Shown here one piece after another: positions 1 to 6,891 of a DNA stretch of 7,227 nt. The notes below the pieces were generated by a model. The model saw only the letters and a program-made list of their open reading frames with translations. It was not told the origin of the DNA and searched no databases. How positions within the stretch are numbered: the stretch's first letter is position 1; every line of letters starts with the position of its first letter. This stretch comes from Actinomycetes bacterium (GTDB taxonomy: Bacteria > Actinomycetota > Actinomycetes > JAJYSQ01), in assembly GCA_021793495.1 (NCBI GenBank), contig JAJYSQ010000075.1:1-7227 (forward strand). Reading direction: 5' to 3'. Position numbers and translations under genes: made by a program.

Positions 1-36
1 CCGGCGGCACCGGCGGCACCGGCGGATCCGGCTGAC
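1..36 (+). repeat. 9-bp tandem repeat encoding Pro-Ala-Ala/Asp linker
   Basis: Two exact copies of ccggcggca (1-9, 10-18) are followed by two decayed copies (19-27, 28-36). In the frame of the protease they encode PAAPAAPADPAD. It is probably a flexible linker or disordered N-terminal tail, and it may begin further left, outside the window. Confidence 0.7.
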
Positions 37-816
37 GTCGGATCGAGCTGCGACCTGCTCGTGGTGGGGTGCGGGAACCTGCTGCGGGCCGACGACGGCG
101 TGGGACCGATCCTCGTGCGCCACCTGTGGGAGACCGGGGTCCCCGACGGGGTGCGGCTGGTGGACGGGGGCACCGCCGGCATGGACGTGTCGTTCCAGAT
201 GCGGGGTGCTCGACGCGTCATCCTCGTCGACGCGTGCACCACCGGCGAGCCGCCCGGCACCGTCTACCAGGTGCCTGGCCCTGCGGTCGAGGACCTGCCG
301 CCGTTGTCCGGCCTGCACACGCACCTGTTCCGGTGGGACCACGCGCTGGCGTTCGGCCGGTGGCTGCTGGGGGAGGAGTACCCCGCGGACATCACCGTCT
401 ACCTCATCGAGGCGCAGGACTTCGATCCCGGCGAGCCGCTGAGTGCGCCGGTCCGCCGCGCCATGGGCAGAGTCCTCGAGCTCATCCGGGGCGAGCCCGC
501 CTTCCGGGACGCCCCACCGCTGGTCGTGGAGTTCACCCCCAGCGGGTACCTGCGCCTGGATGCCGCCACATCCCGACGGTTGTTCCCCGCCGACGCCGCG
601 ACCCTGCTGCGCCACGGTGCGGAGCTGTGGATGGTTCCGCTGCACAGCACCGGCAACGGTGGCGTTCTGCTCAAGCAGCGCAACCGGGTCGGCGACCGGT
701 GCGTCCTCGTCCGCGAGGTGCTTGCCGACGACCTCCCGATGGGCGCGCGTGAGGCCCGCTGGGATCCCGTGGAAGGCGCACTGCGTGTCCGACTGGACCG
801 GCATCGGCGAGGGTGA
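1..816 (+). CDS. [NiFe]-hydrogenase maturation endopeptidase (HyaD/HybD/HycI family), 5'-partial, with extra C-terminal domain
   Basis: The reading frame is open to the left edge, so the true start lies outside the window. The GTG at 61 falls inside the first beta-strand (DLLVVGCGN) and is unlikely to be the start. Numbering from that GTG, the peptidase signature GCGNLLRADDGVG is at residues 3-15, the VDAC strand has Asp57, and SGLHTHLF has His86/His88. Asp12, Asp57 and one of these His match the nickel-sensing triad known in HybD. IEAQDFDPGEPLS (117-129) is the usual C-terminal family motif. This enzyme clips the C-terminal peptide of the large subunit after Ni insertion, in the cytoplasm. 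The peptidase domain ends near residue 145. About 105 further residues follow, absent from typical ~160-residue members, with a beta-rich look and a GVLLKQRNRVGDRCVLV stretch. Their function is unknown. Codons 1-12 of the window encode a Pro/Ala repeat linker, so the protein may have a further upstream domain. Family call secure; extra domains unassigned. Confidence 0.88.
   Translation, partial: PAAPAAPADPADVGSSCDLLVVGCGNLLRADDGVGPILVRHLWETGVPDGVRLVDGGTAGMDVSFQMRGARRVILVDACTTGEPPGTVYQVPGPAVEDLPPLSGLHTHLFRWDHALAFGRWLLGEEYPADITVYLIEAQDFDPGEPLSAPVRRAMGRVLELIRGEPAFRDAPPLVVEFTPSGYLRLDAATSRRLFPADAATLLRHGAELWMVPLHSTGNGGVLLKQRNRVGDRCVLVREVLADDLPMGAREARWDPVEGALRVRLDRHRRG
809..813 (+). promoter_or_regulatory. 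Ribosome binding site for the 89-aa protein
   Basis: GAGGG lies 5 nt before ATG 819. It supports ATG 819 over the alternative GTG at 813, which would overlap the protease stop as GTGA and add two residues. Confidence 0.6.
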
Positions 817-818
817 CC

Positions 819-1088
819 ATGACCGAGAACCGTGACCGGCCCAGCCGGCCCGCTGCCCGCTCGAGCACACCGGGGGTGCCGGACGTCGGTACCGCGGCGG
901 CCCAGGGGGTCGAGACGATCGTCTGTGCCGTCGACGGGCGGTGGGCGGTGGACATCGTGGTGATCTTCGCCGACGGGGTGGCGCGCCGTCGGATCGGCAC
1001 CTACCGAACCGAGGCTCTGGCTCGGATCGGCGCGACCTCCATCAAACGCGGTGCCGAGCGGGACATCGGAGGGCCGATCCATGGGTGA
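819..1088 (+). CDS. Small conserved-looking protein of hydrogenase locus, unknown function (89 aa)
   Basis: I do not recognise this family. The first ~30 residues are Pro/Arg/Ser-rich and probably disordered. Residues from about 32 onward form a compact unit: two or three predicted beta-strands (ETIVCAVDGRW, VDIVVIFADG, ARRRIGTYR) followed by one basic amphipathic helix (TEALARIGATSIKRGAER). It has no cysteine pair, signal peptide or membrane segment. It starts 2 bp after the protease stop, and its last 8 bp overlap the TPR gene, so it is surely co-translated with them and likely serves hydrogenase assembly or regulation. The strand-strand-strand-helix shape vaguely recalls Arm-type DNA-binding domains, but no specific residues support that. 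The coding call rests on a good RBS, gapless packing and high-GC codon bias. Confidence 0.75.
   Translation: MTENRDRPSRPAARSSTPGVPDVGTAAAQGVETIVCAVDGRWAVDIVVIFADGVARRRIGTYRTEALARIGATSIKRGAERDIGGPIHG
1068..1073 (+). promoter_or_regulatory. Ribosome binding site deciding the start of the TPR gene
   Basis: GGAGGG sits 7 nt before ATG 1081, inside the end of the preceding gene. It favours ATG 1081 over the in-frame GTG at 1051. Confidence 0.75.
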
Positions 1089-2319
1089 GCCGACCTCGTC
1101 GGACAGCCGTCCGGCCCGTCCCCTTCCGGTCGGGGCCTTCCCCCTGCCGTTCGGCTACCTGCTGCTGCCCGGAGTCGCCGAGGCCGCGCCGGTGCGGGCC
1201 GGGCTGCTCGTCGGGCGGCTGCCCACCGCGTGGCCCGATGCGCTTCGCGGGCACGAGCGAGCCTTGGCGGGGGATCTGTCGGGTGCCCGTGAGGCCTTTG
1301 CCGGTGACGATCCGGTGAGTCGGTTCAACCGGCTCGTCATCGACCCCGCCTCGGTCGACCCTGCGCAGCTGCGCGCGGACCTGGGTCACGATCTTGCTCC
1401 CCTGGTGGACGTGGTCCTGTTCACCCTGGGCGAGTCCGATGCTCTGCCCGGAGTGGACGACCTGGATGGTGAGTGTCGAGCACTGCTGCTGTCCGCGTAC
1501 GCGGCACGGGCCGTCCAGGCCGAGGAGGTGTCCGAAGCGATCCGGCTGCTCGAAGATGCGGTCGCCTGCGTACCGGAGGAGTACCCAGCCCTCGGTGGTG
1601 TGATGAACGGTGCCCTCGGCTTCCTGTGCCAGCAGGCCGGGGCGATCGAGCAGGCGATCGACTCCCTCCAGCGGGGGCTGAGCCTGCTGGCCGGCACCGA
1701 TCTCGACGTCGCCCTCGCCGAGCAGCACCTCCAGCTGGCCAGCATCTACCAGGAGCAGGCGGGGTCGCGCCGGGATCTGCTGGCCAAGGCCGTCCACCAC
1801 TACCACTGCGCCGTCCAGGCCGTCACCGAGCACCAGAGCCCCGAGCTCTTCGCCGCGGCGCACGCCAACCTGGCCACCGCGTACCTGACGATGCCGATGG
1901 TCGAAGCCTCCGACCAGCTGCGCTTCGGCGTGGCCGTCGGGTCGTTGCGAGCCGCCCTGCGGGTCTACACCCCGGCGACGCACCCACAGCAGTGGGCCAG
2001 CGCCCAGCTCAACCTGGCCAATGCGCTCGTCTACGCCCCGGCCACCCGGCGGGCGGACAACCTCGTGGAAGCCGTCGAGGCGTACGAGGCCGTGCTGGCG
2101 GTGCGCAACCGCACGAACGACCCGCTCGGGTACGCCCGCGTCCTGGCCAACCAGGGCAATGCGCTGGCGCACCTCGGACTGTTCGACCAGGCCTGGGGCA
2201 AGCTGGTGGAGGCGCGGTTCCTGTTCGAGGAGTTCCACGAGTACGACGCCGTCACCTCCGTGCGCGGCGTGCTCGACGAGATCGCCCGGCAACGCAGCGC
2301 CACCGGTACCGGTGGATGA
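1081..2319 (+). CDS. Tetratricopeptide-repeat (TPR) protein of hydrogenase locus (412 aa)
   Basis: The C-terminal two thirds are a run of paired amphipathic helices with TPR spacing and small/aromatic residues at consensus places. Approximate repeats are 136-165, 172-205, 213-250, 257-297, 305-344 and 352-385; the clearest are SAQLNLANALVY (307-318) with EAVEAYEAVLAV (330-341) and LANQGNALAHLG (355-366) with QAWGKLVEARFLF (370-382). Residues 1-130 are different: a Pro-rich start with the hydrophobic PFGYLLLPG (23-31), then Leu/Asp-rich helical sequence. No signal peptide or convincing membrane span is present, so a cytoplasmic location is expected. TPR proteins bind other proteins. With hydrogenase maturation genes on both sides, a scaffold or chaperone for hydrogenase subunits or Fe-S partners is the likely role, but this is inference. 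The gene overlaps the one before by 8 bp and has a strong RBS. Confidence 0.88.
   Translation: MGEPTSSDSRPARPLPVGAFPLPFGYLLLPGVAEAAPVRAGLLVGRLPTAWPDALRGHERALAGDLSGAREAFAGDDPVSRFNRLVIDPASVDPAQLRADLGHDLAPLVDVVLFTLGESDALPGVDDLDGECRALLLSAYAARAVQAEEVSEAIRLLEDAVACVPEEYPALGGVMNGALGFLCQQAGAIEQAIDSLQRGLSLLAGTDLDVALAEQHLQLASIYQEQAGSRRDLLAKAVHHYHCAVQAVTEHQSPELFAAAHANLATAYLTMPMVEASDQLRFGVAVGSLRAALRVYTPATHPQQWASAQLNLANALVYAPATRRADNLVEAVEAYEAVLAVRNRTNDPLGYARVLANQGNALAHLGLFDQAWGKLVEARFLFEEFHEYDAVTSVRGVLDEIARQRSATGTGG
2300..2315 (+). repeat. Perfect 16-bp palindrome just before the TPR stop codon
   Basis: ccaccggtaccggtgg is identical to its own reverse complement and ends one base before the TGA at 2317-2319. 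It encodes the TGTGG tail of the TPR protein. As RNA it could fold into a 5-bp stem with a 6-nt loop. There is no U-tract after it, so it is not a rho-independent terminator. It lies beside the largest intergenic gap in the window (24 bp). Confidence 0.55.
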
Positions 2320-2331
2320 CGACTCATGGGC

Positions 2332-2338
2332 AAGGAGG
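2332..2338 (+). promoter_or_regulatory. Ribosome binding site deciding the start of the NifU/Rieske gene
   Basis: AAGGAGG, near-perfect, sits 5 nt before ATG 2344. It rules in favour of this ATG over the in-frame ATG at 2326, which would place the RBS inside the gene. Confidence 0.8.
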
Positions 2339-2343
2339 CAGCC

Positions 2344-3258
2344 ATGACCAGCACCGTGCCCAGGGCTGACGCCCAGGAGCTGCCGACGGCCGGGTTCGAG
2401 CGCCTGGCCCAGGCGGTCGACGAGGCGGCCCGAGCCGTGGCGGAGCTGGAGCCGTCGGCCCGCCAGGCCGCCCAGTCGCTGCGGGAGGCGATCGAGGCCG
2501 CCCACCGGGTGGCGTTGACGACGATCGTGCGCCGCCTGCGGGCCGACGGCACCGGGCGCGAGCTGCTCTTCGAGCTCGTGGACGACCCTCTGGTGCGAAT
2601 GATCTTCTCCCTGCACGGGATCATCCGGGCGGACCCCGCGGCGCGGGCGCGCACCGTCCTGGACGGCGTGCGCCCCGGGCTGGCGTCGCATGGGGGAGAC
2701 GTCGAGCTCGACCACGTCCAGGACGGCGTGGCCTACGTCCGGCTGTCCGGGGCCTGCAACGGCTGCTCGATGTCCTCGGTGACGATGCGCACCATGGTCG
2801 AACAGGCCCTGGTCGGGCAGGTCGCGGAGATCACCGCGGTGGAGGTCCTGCCGAGCCAGCCGGGGCCGACGCTGATCCCCCTGGACGCGTTGCGCCGCGG
2901 TGGTGACACGCACCCGGCGTCCCACGACGCCGGGTGGGTGCGCGCCCTGCGGGTCGAGGACGTCCCCGACGGCAGGATCACCGCCGTGCGCCTGACGACG
3001 GCCACGGGTGGTGCCCAGGATGTCATCGTGGTGCGGATCGACAGCCAGATGACCGCGTACACGGACCAGTGTGCGCACCAGGGGCTCCCCCTGGGCGAAG
3101 CCCTGCTCGACACCGCAGCCGCGACCCTGACCTGCCCGTGGCACGGGTTCCGCTACGACGCGCTGTCGGGGGAGTGCATCAGCGCCCCGGGCGTGGCCCT
3201 CGAACAGCTGCCGTTGCGGGTCGACGGCTCCGACGTGTGGATCCGGGCTGGGCGGTGA
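2344..3258 (+). CDS. NifU C-terminal domain / Rieske [2Fe-2S] fusion protein of hydrogenase locus (304 aa)
   Basis: Three parts are visible. Residues ~10-100 are helical, rich in Ala/Arg/Glu and charged. Residues ~103-170 are a NifU C-terminal-type domain: VLDGVRPGLASHGGDVEL leads to GACNGCSMSS with the CxxC pair Cys138/Cys141, which in the family holds a [4Fe-4S] cluster at a dimer interface. Residues ~197-300 are a Rieske domain with Cys243-x-His245 (CAHQGLPLG) and Cys264-x2-His267 (CPWHGFRYD), the four ligands of a [2Fe-2S] cluster. No Tat signal or anchor is present, so it looks cytoplasmic. Two cluster sites in one chain suggest an electron carrier between hydrogenase and the respiratory chain. 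Mycobacterial hydrogenase operons have Fe-S proteins named HucE/HhyE for such a role, but I cannot verify orthology. An alternative is Fe-S cluster delivery to the hydrogenase small subunit. Its stop overlaps the next start (GTGA). Confidence 0.92.
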   Translation: MTSTVPRADAQELPTAGFERLAQAVDEAARAVAELEPSARQAAQSLREAIEAAHRVALTTIVRRLRADGTGRELLFELVDDPLVRMIFSLHGIIRADPAARARTVLDGVRPGLASHGGDVELDHVQDGVAYVRLSGACNGCSMSSVTMRTMVEQALVGQVAEITAVEVLPSQPGPTLIPLDALRRGGDTHPASHDAGWVRALRVEDVPDGRITAVRLTTATGGAQDVIVVRIDSQMTAYTDQCAHQGLPLGEALLDTAAATLTCPWHGFRYDALSGECISAPGVALEQLPLRVDGSDVWIRAGR

Positions 3259-4463
3259 CCACCGTGCGGTTCGTCTCGGCTGCCGCTCGCGTCGGTGCCC
3301 GCGCCTCGGGGCCACCACCGGCAGACGTCACCGGTGGTTGGCATCCCGACCTCTGGCTGGGTGCGCCCTCGTCCGGCGGCCTCACCCTGCCGTCGGCACA
3401 CCCCACCGCCGCATGGATGTACGCGCCGCGTGGGGTCTACCTCGGCACCTACCGCGGGCGGGAGATCCTGGTAGCGGCCGACACCGGCAACCACCGGGTG
3501 ATGATCTGGCACGACCTGCCTACCGCCGACGAGCAGCCGTGCGACGTGGTCGTGGGCCAGCCGGATGAGTCGAGCGAGGGACCAGCCGCCGGGGGCCGCA
3601 GCACCCGCCGGGGGATGAACCTGCCCACGGGTGTGCTCGTCCACGGTGACACCCTGGTCGTCGCGGACGCCTGGCACCACCGGATCCTCGTCTACGCCGA
3701 GCTGCCCAGCCGTCCCGACGTGGAGCCTGACCTGGTGCTCGGACAAGGCTCCCTGGACCAGGTGCAGCCCAACCGGGGTGGACCGTGCCAGGCCACGTCG
3801 ACCTACTGGCCGTTCGGCGTGGCCGTCGTCGCCGGACGGTTCTACGTCGCCGATACGGGCAACCGGAGGGTCCTCGGCTGGTCGGGCGGAATCCCCAGCT
3901 CGCCGGACACCCCGCCCGACCTGATCCTGGGCCAGCCGGACGCGGGTCATCGCGAGGAGAGCCGCGGCGGCCCCGCCGGCCCGAACAGCTTCCGGTGGCC
4001 GCACGACGTCGCAGGCAACGAGCAGTGGCTCGTGGTCGCCGATGCCGGGGACCACCGGCTGCTGGGCTGGCGGGGGCACCCGGGCGAGGACCGCGGGGCC
4101 GACCTCGTCCTGGGCCAGCCAGACTTCGCCACGATCACCGAGTCTCCCTACACCCCGCAAGGCGCCGGAACGCTGCGATTCCCGTACGCCGTCGACATCC
4201 AGGGCGACCGCATGGTCGTCGCCGACACGGCGAACAACCGCATCCTGGTCTGGGAGTCGGTTCCGGTGCCGGACGATCACGGCCTCGGCCGACCGGCCGA
4301 CGCCCTGATCGGGCAGCCCGACTTCGGTGCCAGTGGCGAGAACGGCTGGACCGCGGTCGGACCGGACACGCTCTGCTGGCCGTACGGGCTGTCGCTGCAC
4401 GGTGACCGGCTCGCCGTGGCCGACTCGGGCAACAACCGCATCACCATCTGGAGCCGACGATGA
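3255..4463 (+). CDS. NHL-repeat six-bladed beta-propeller protein of hydrogenase locus (402 aa)
   Basis: Six NHL-type motifs with consensus V-A-D-x-G-N-x-R-hydrophobic-W occur at residues 73-85, 136-147, 198-209, 261-272, 322-333 and 388-399, spaced 61-66 residues apart, enough for a closed propeller. Between blades a second motif recurs: GQPD at 101-104, 226-229, 287-290 and 353-356, and GQGS at 163-166. Each comes after a hydrophobic Asp-x-x-hydrophobic strand. No clear signal peptide or lipobox is present. GTG 3255 overlaps the upstream stop as GTGA; GTG 3264 is a second choice, and neither has a strong RBS. The open frame reaches back to 2934, but that part is antiparallel in character and overlaps the Rieske gene. 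NHL propellers bind proteins or small ligands; here a hydrogenase assembly or docking scaffold is the likely role, without direct proof. The stop overlaps hypF (ATGA). Confidence 0.9.
   Translation: MTTVRFVSAAARVGARASGPPPADVTGGWHPDLWLGAPSSGGLTLPSAHPTAAWMYAPRGVYLGTYRGREILVAADTGNHRVMIWHDLPTADEQPCDVVVGQPDESSEGPAAGGRSTRRGMNLPTGVLVHGDTLVVADAWHHRILVYAELPSRPDVEPDLVLGQGSLDQVQPNRGGPCQATSTYWPFGVAVVAGRFYVADTGNRRVLGWSGGIPSSPDTPPDLILGQPDAGHREESRGGPAGPNSFRWPHDVAGNEQWLVVADAGDHRLLGWRGHPGEDRGADLVLGQPDFATITESPYTPQGAGTLRFPYAVDIQGDRMVVADTANNRILVWESVPVPDDHGLGRPADALIGQPDFGASGENGWTAVGPDTLCWPYGLSLHGDRLAVADSGNNRITIWSRR
4450..4453 (+). promoter_or_regulatory. Ribosome binding site of hypF
   Basis: GGAG lies 6 nt before ATG 4460, within the last codons of the NHL gene. 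It fits with the ATGA stop-start overlap and suggests translational coupling. Confidence 0.55.
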
Positions 4464-6880
4464 CCACGACCTGTGATCGCCGGGTGCCGGCCGATCGCAG
4501 CGACCACCGGCTCGGCATCACCGTCACGGGAGTCGTGCAAGGGGTGGGCTTCCGCCCCTTCGTCCACCGGCTCGCCACCGAGCTCGGTCTGAGCGGGTAC
4601 GTCGGCAACGACGCTCGATCCGTCATCATCCAGGTGCAGGGTCCGGCCGGGTCGTTGGACGAGTTCCGCCGCCGGTTGGCCGCCGATGCCCCACCGCTGT
4701 CGGTCATCGTGGGTGTCGACGTGCAGCCCCTTCCGCCGGCCGGTGGCGCTGACCCAGATTTCACGATCGTGCCCAGCGAGAATCGCCCCGGGGCGCGCAC
4801 CCTGGTCTCCCCGGACGTGGCGACCTGTGACGACTGCCTGGCGGAGCTGTTCGACCCGGCGGACCGGCGGTACCGTCACCCCTTCATCACCTGTACCAAC
4901 TGCGGACCGCGCTTCACGATCATCCGCGACCTGCCGTACGACCGACCCGCCACGACGATGGCGGGATTCCCGATGTGCCCGCGGTGTGCCAGCGAGTACG
5001 CCGACCCCGCGGACCGTCGCTTCCACGCCCAACCGATCGCCTGCCCCGACTGTGGGCCGGTCCTGTGGTTCCAGTCGGGTCCGGACCGGACCACCGGCAC
5101 GGACGCGGCACTCGCGGCAGCCCAGCGCACCCTGGCCGCCGGGGGGGTCGTGGCCATCAAGGGGGTCGGCGGCTACCACCTGGCCTGCCGGGCCGACCAC
5201 CCCGGGGCGCTCGCACGGTTGCGCGAGCGCAAGGCCCGCGACCAGAAGCCGTTCGCCCTGATGGCCCGAGACCTTCCCACGGTGGGCACCCTGGTCGAGC
5301 TGGACGATCAGGAACGCGCGGTGCTCACCAGCCCGGCCCGCCCGATCGTGCTGATGCACCGTCGGGTCGACGCTCCGGTCGCCGCGGCGGTGGCCCCGGG
5401 AAGCCCGCTGCTCGCGGTGATGCTGCCCTACACCCCCGTGCACCACCTGCTGCTGGGCCCGGTCCCCGCAGCGAGCATCCCCGCACCGACGGTCCTGGTC
5501 ATGACCAGCGCCAACCTCAGCGACGAGCCGCTGTGCTTCGACGACGAGGACGCGGCGGATCGCCTGCCCGCGCTGGCCGATGCCGTGCTCGCCCACGACC
5601 GGCCGATCCACGTGCCGTGCGACGACAGCGTGGTGCGCGTCATCGACGGGCAGGTGCTGCCGATCCGCCGCTCCCGTGGGTATGCCCCACTACCGGTGCG
5701 CCTGCCGCGATCGCTGCCGCCCACCTTCGCCGTCGGTGGGGAGCTGAAGAACACCTGCTGCTTGATCGACGACGAGAACGCCTTCTGCTCGGCGCACATC
5801 GGGGACATGGGCAGCCTCGCGACCACTCGGGCCTTCGCCCGGGCCGCCGGCCAGCTCACCGCGCTGCACCAGGTCAGCCCGGTGGTGGTCGCCGCCGACG
5901 CCCACCCGGGCTACCGGACACGCACCTGGGCGGAGAACCACGCCGGAGCCCCCGGAGAGCCCGAGCTGCGCCTCGTCCAGCACCACCACGCGCACGTCGT
6001 CTCCCTCCTCGCCGAGCACGGTCGCATCGGCCAGCCGATCCTGGGAGTGGCGTTCGACGGTACGGGTTACGGCGACGACGGATCGGTCTGGGGTGGCGAG
6101 CTGTTGCTGCTCGGCACCGACAGCAGCCGCTACACGCGGGTCGGGCACCTCATGCCGGTCGACCTGCCCGGCGGGGATGCCGCCGTCCGTAACCCGTGCC
6201 GGATGGCGCTGGCCTACCTCGCCGCGAGCGACCTGCCGTGGGACATCGACCTCGCACCGGTCGCGGCCTGCACACCGGAGGAGCGCGCGGTCGTCCGAGC
6301 CCAGCTGTCCACCCGGATGGGCACCGTCGCCAGCTCGAGCATGGGTCGGCTGTTCGACGCGGTGGCCGCCCTGCTCGGCGTCCGCCAACGCATCGGCTAC
6401 GAGGCACAGGCGGCGATCGAGCTGGAGGTCCTCGCCGAGTCCGGTCGCACCGGGTGCGGTGGCGTGGCCGTGCCGCTGGCGTTCACCCTGGACGCCGACG
6501 GCGTCCTCGACCACCGTCCGGTCATCCAGGCGGTCGTCACCGGCTTGCGGTCCCGCGTGCCGCCCGCCGTGCTCGCCTACCAGTTCCACCGCGCCGTCGC
6601 GACGGCCGTGGCCACGGCCGCAGCGCAGATCACCGCTCGGACGAGCATCGGTGCGATCGGGCTGACCGGCGGGGTGTTCCAGAACGCGCTGCTGCTGCGC
6701 GAGACCCGCCGGTGCCTCGTCGACGACGGCTGGGACGTGCTGACCCACCGGGTCGTGCCGCCGAACGACGGCGGGCTCGCCCTGGGACAGGCCATCGTCG
6801 CCGCGCTCGCCCGGGAACAGGCTGCCCCCGCCGCGCCCGACGCCGCGCCCGACCACCAGATCCCGCAGGTTCACCGATGA
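4460..6880 (+). CDS. hypF: Carbamoyltransferase HypF, [NiFe]-hydrogenase maturation (806 aa)
   Basis: HypF turns carbamoyl phosphate and ATP into carbamoyl-AMP and passes the carbamoyl group to the C-terminal Cys of HypE, the source of the CN ligands of the active-site iron. All four domains are intact. An acylphosphatase domain (~18-105) has VQGVGFRPFV at 26-35. Zinc-finger CxxC pairs lie at 123/126, 145/148, 173/176 and 195/198 with the canonical 18-24-18 spacing. A YrdC-like domain (~212-400) has KGVGGYHLACR (234-244), then KPFALM. A Kae1/TobZ-like C-terminal domain has HHHAH (508-512), FDGTGYGDDGSVWGGE (532-547) and GGVFQN (737-742). Length is normal for the family. It overlaps the NHL gene by 4 bp and is followed by hypC 11 bp later. 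The last ~20 residues are an Ala/Pro-rich tail. The enzyme is cytoplasmic and appears fully functional. Confidence 0.98.
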   Translation: MTTTCDRRVPADRSDHRLGITVTGVVQGVGFRPFVHRLATELGLSGYVGNDARSVIIQVQGPAGSLDEFRRRLAADAPPLSVIVGVDVQPLPPAGGADPDFTIVPSENRPGARTLVSPDVATCDDCLAELFDPADRRYRHPFITCTNCGPRFTIIRDLPYDRPATTMAGFPMCPRCASEYADPADRRFHAQPIACPDCGPVLWFQSGPDRTTGTDAALAAAQRTLAAGGVVAIKGVGGYHLACRADHPGALARLRERKARDQKPFALMARDLPTVGTLVELDDQERAVLTSPARPIVLMHRRVDAPVAAAVAPGSPLLAVMLPYTPVHHLLLGPVPAASIPAPTVLVMTSANLSDEPLCFDDEDAADRLPALADAVLAHDRPIHVPCDDSVVRVIDGQVLPIRRSRGYAPLPVRLPRSLPPTFAVGGELKNTCCLIDDENAFCSAHIGDMGSLATTRAFARAAGQLTALHQVSPVVVAADAHPGYRTRTWAENHAGAPGEPELRLVQHHHAHVVSLLAEHGRIGQPILGVAFDGTGYGDDGSVWGGELLLLGTDSSRYTRVGHLMPVDLPGGDAAVRNPCRMALAYLAASDLPWDIDLAPVAACTPEERAVVRAQLSTRMGTVASSSMGRLFDAVAALLGVRQRIGYEAQAAIELEVLAESGRTGCGGVAVPLAFTLDADGVLDHRPVIQAVVTGLRSRVPPAVLAYQFHRAVATAVATAAAQITARTSIGAIGLTGGVFQNALLLRETRRCLVDDGWDVLTHRVVPPNDGGLALGQAIVAALAREQAAPAAPDAAPDHQIPQVHR

Positions 6881-6885
6881 GGAGG
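6881..6885 (+). promoter_or_regulatory. Ribosome binding site deciding the start of hypC
   Basis: GGAGG lies 6 nt before ATG 6892, immediately after the hypF stop. The in-frame ATG at 6877 has no such site and would give MRRTDMCLGIPG, burying the Cys that must follow the initiator Met. Confidence 0.8.
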
Positions 6886-6891
6886 ACGGAC

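Noticed and set aside
61..63. GTG 61 as start of the maturation protease
   Set aside because: It would cut away the beginning of the first beta-strand (CDLL) of the peptidase fold, has no RBS before it, and the frame is open upstream.
2300..2315. Palindrome as a rho-independent terminator
   Set aside because: No U-tract follows, the stem is short with a 6-nt loop, and the next gene starts 28 bp later with a strong RBS.
2934..3254. N-terminal extension of the NHL frame back to an upstream start
   Set aside because: It overlaps the Rieske domain coding region and its translation is Arg/Gly/Pro low-complexity; GTG 3255 with the GTGA overlap is a more natural start.
1042..3318. A 758-codon open frame on the minus strand across the TPR and NifU/Rieske genes
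   Set aside because: It is an antisense shadow caused by G/C third-position bias: low-complexity Arg/Gly/His/Gln-rich translation, no motif, and it faces genes with clear domains and RBSs.
4277..5611. A 444-codon minus-strand frame opposite hypF, with others at 3153-4400 and 5690-6874
   Set aside because: Same antisense GC artefact. The + strand translations carry intact HypF and NHL motifs, and the minus frames show no recognisable domain.
6196..6891. Long in-frame extension upstream of hypC
   Set aside because: It lies over hypF in another frame, and HypC must begin with Met-Cys for function; RBS 6881-6885 marks ATG 6892.
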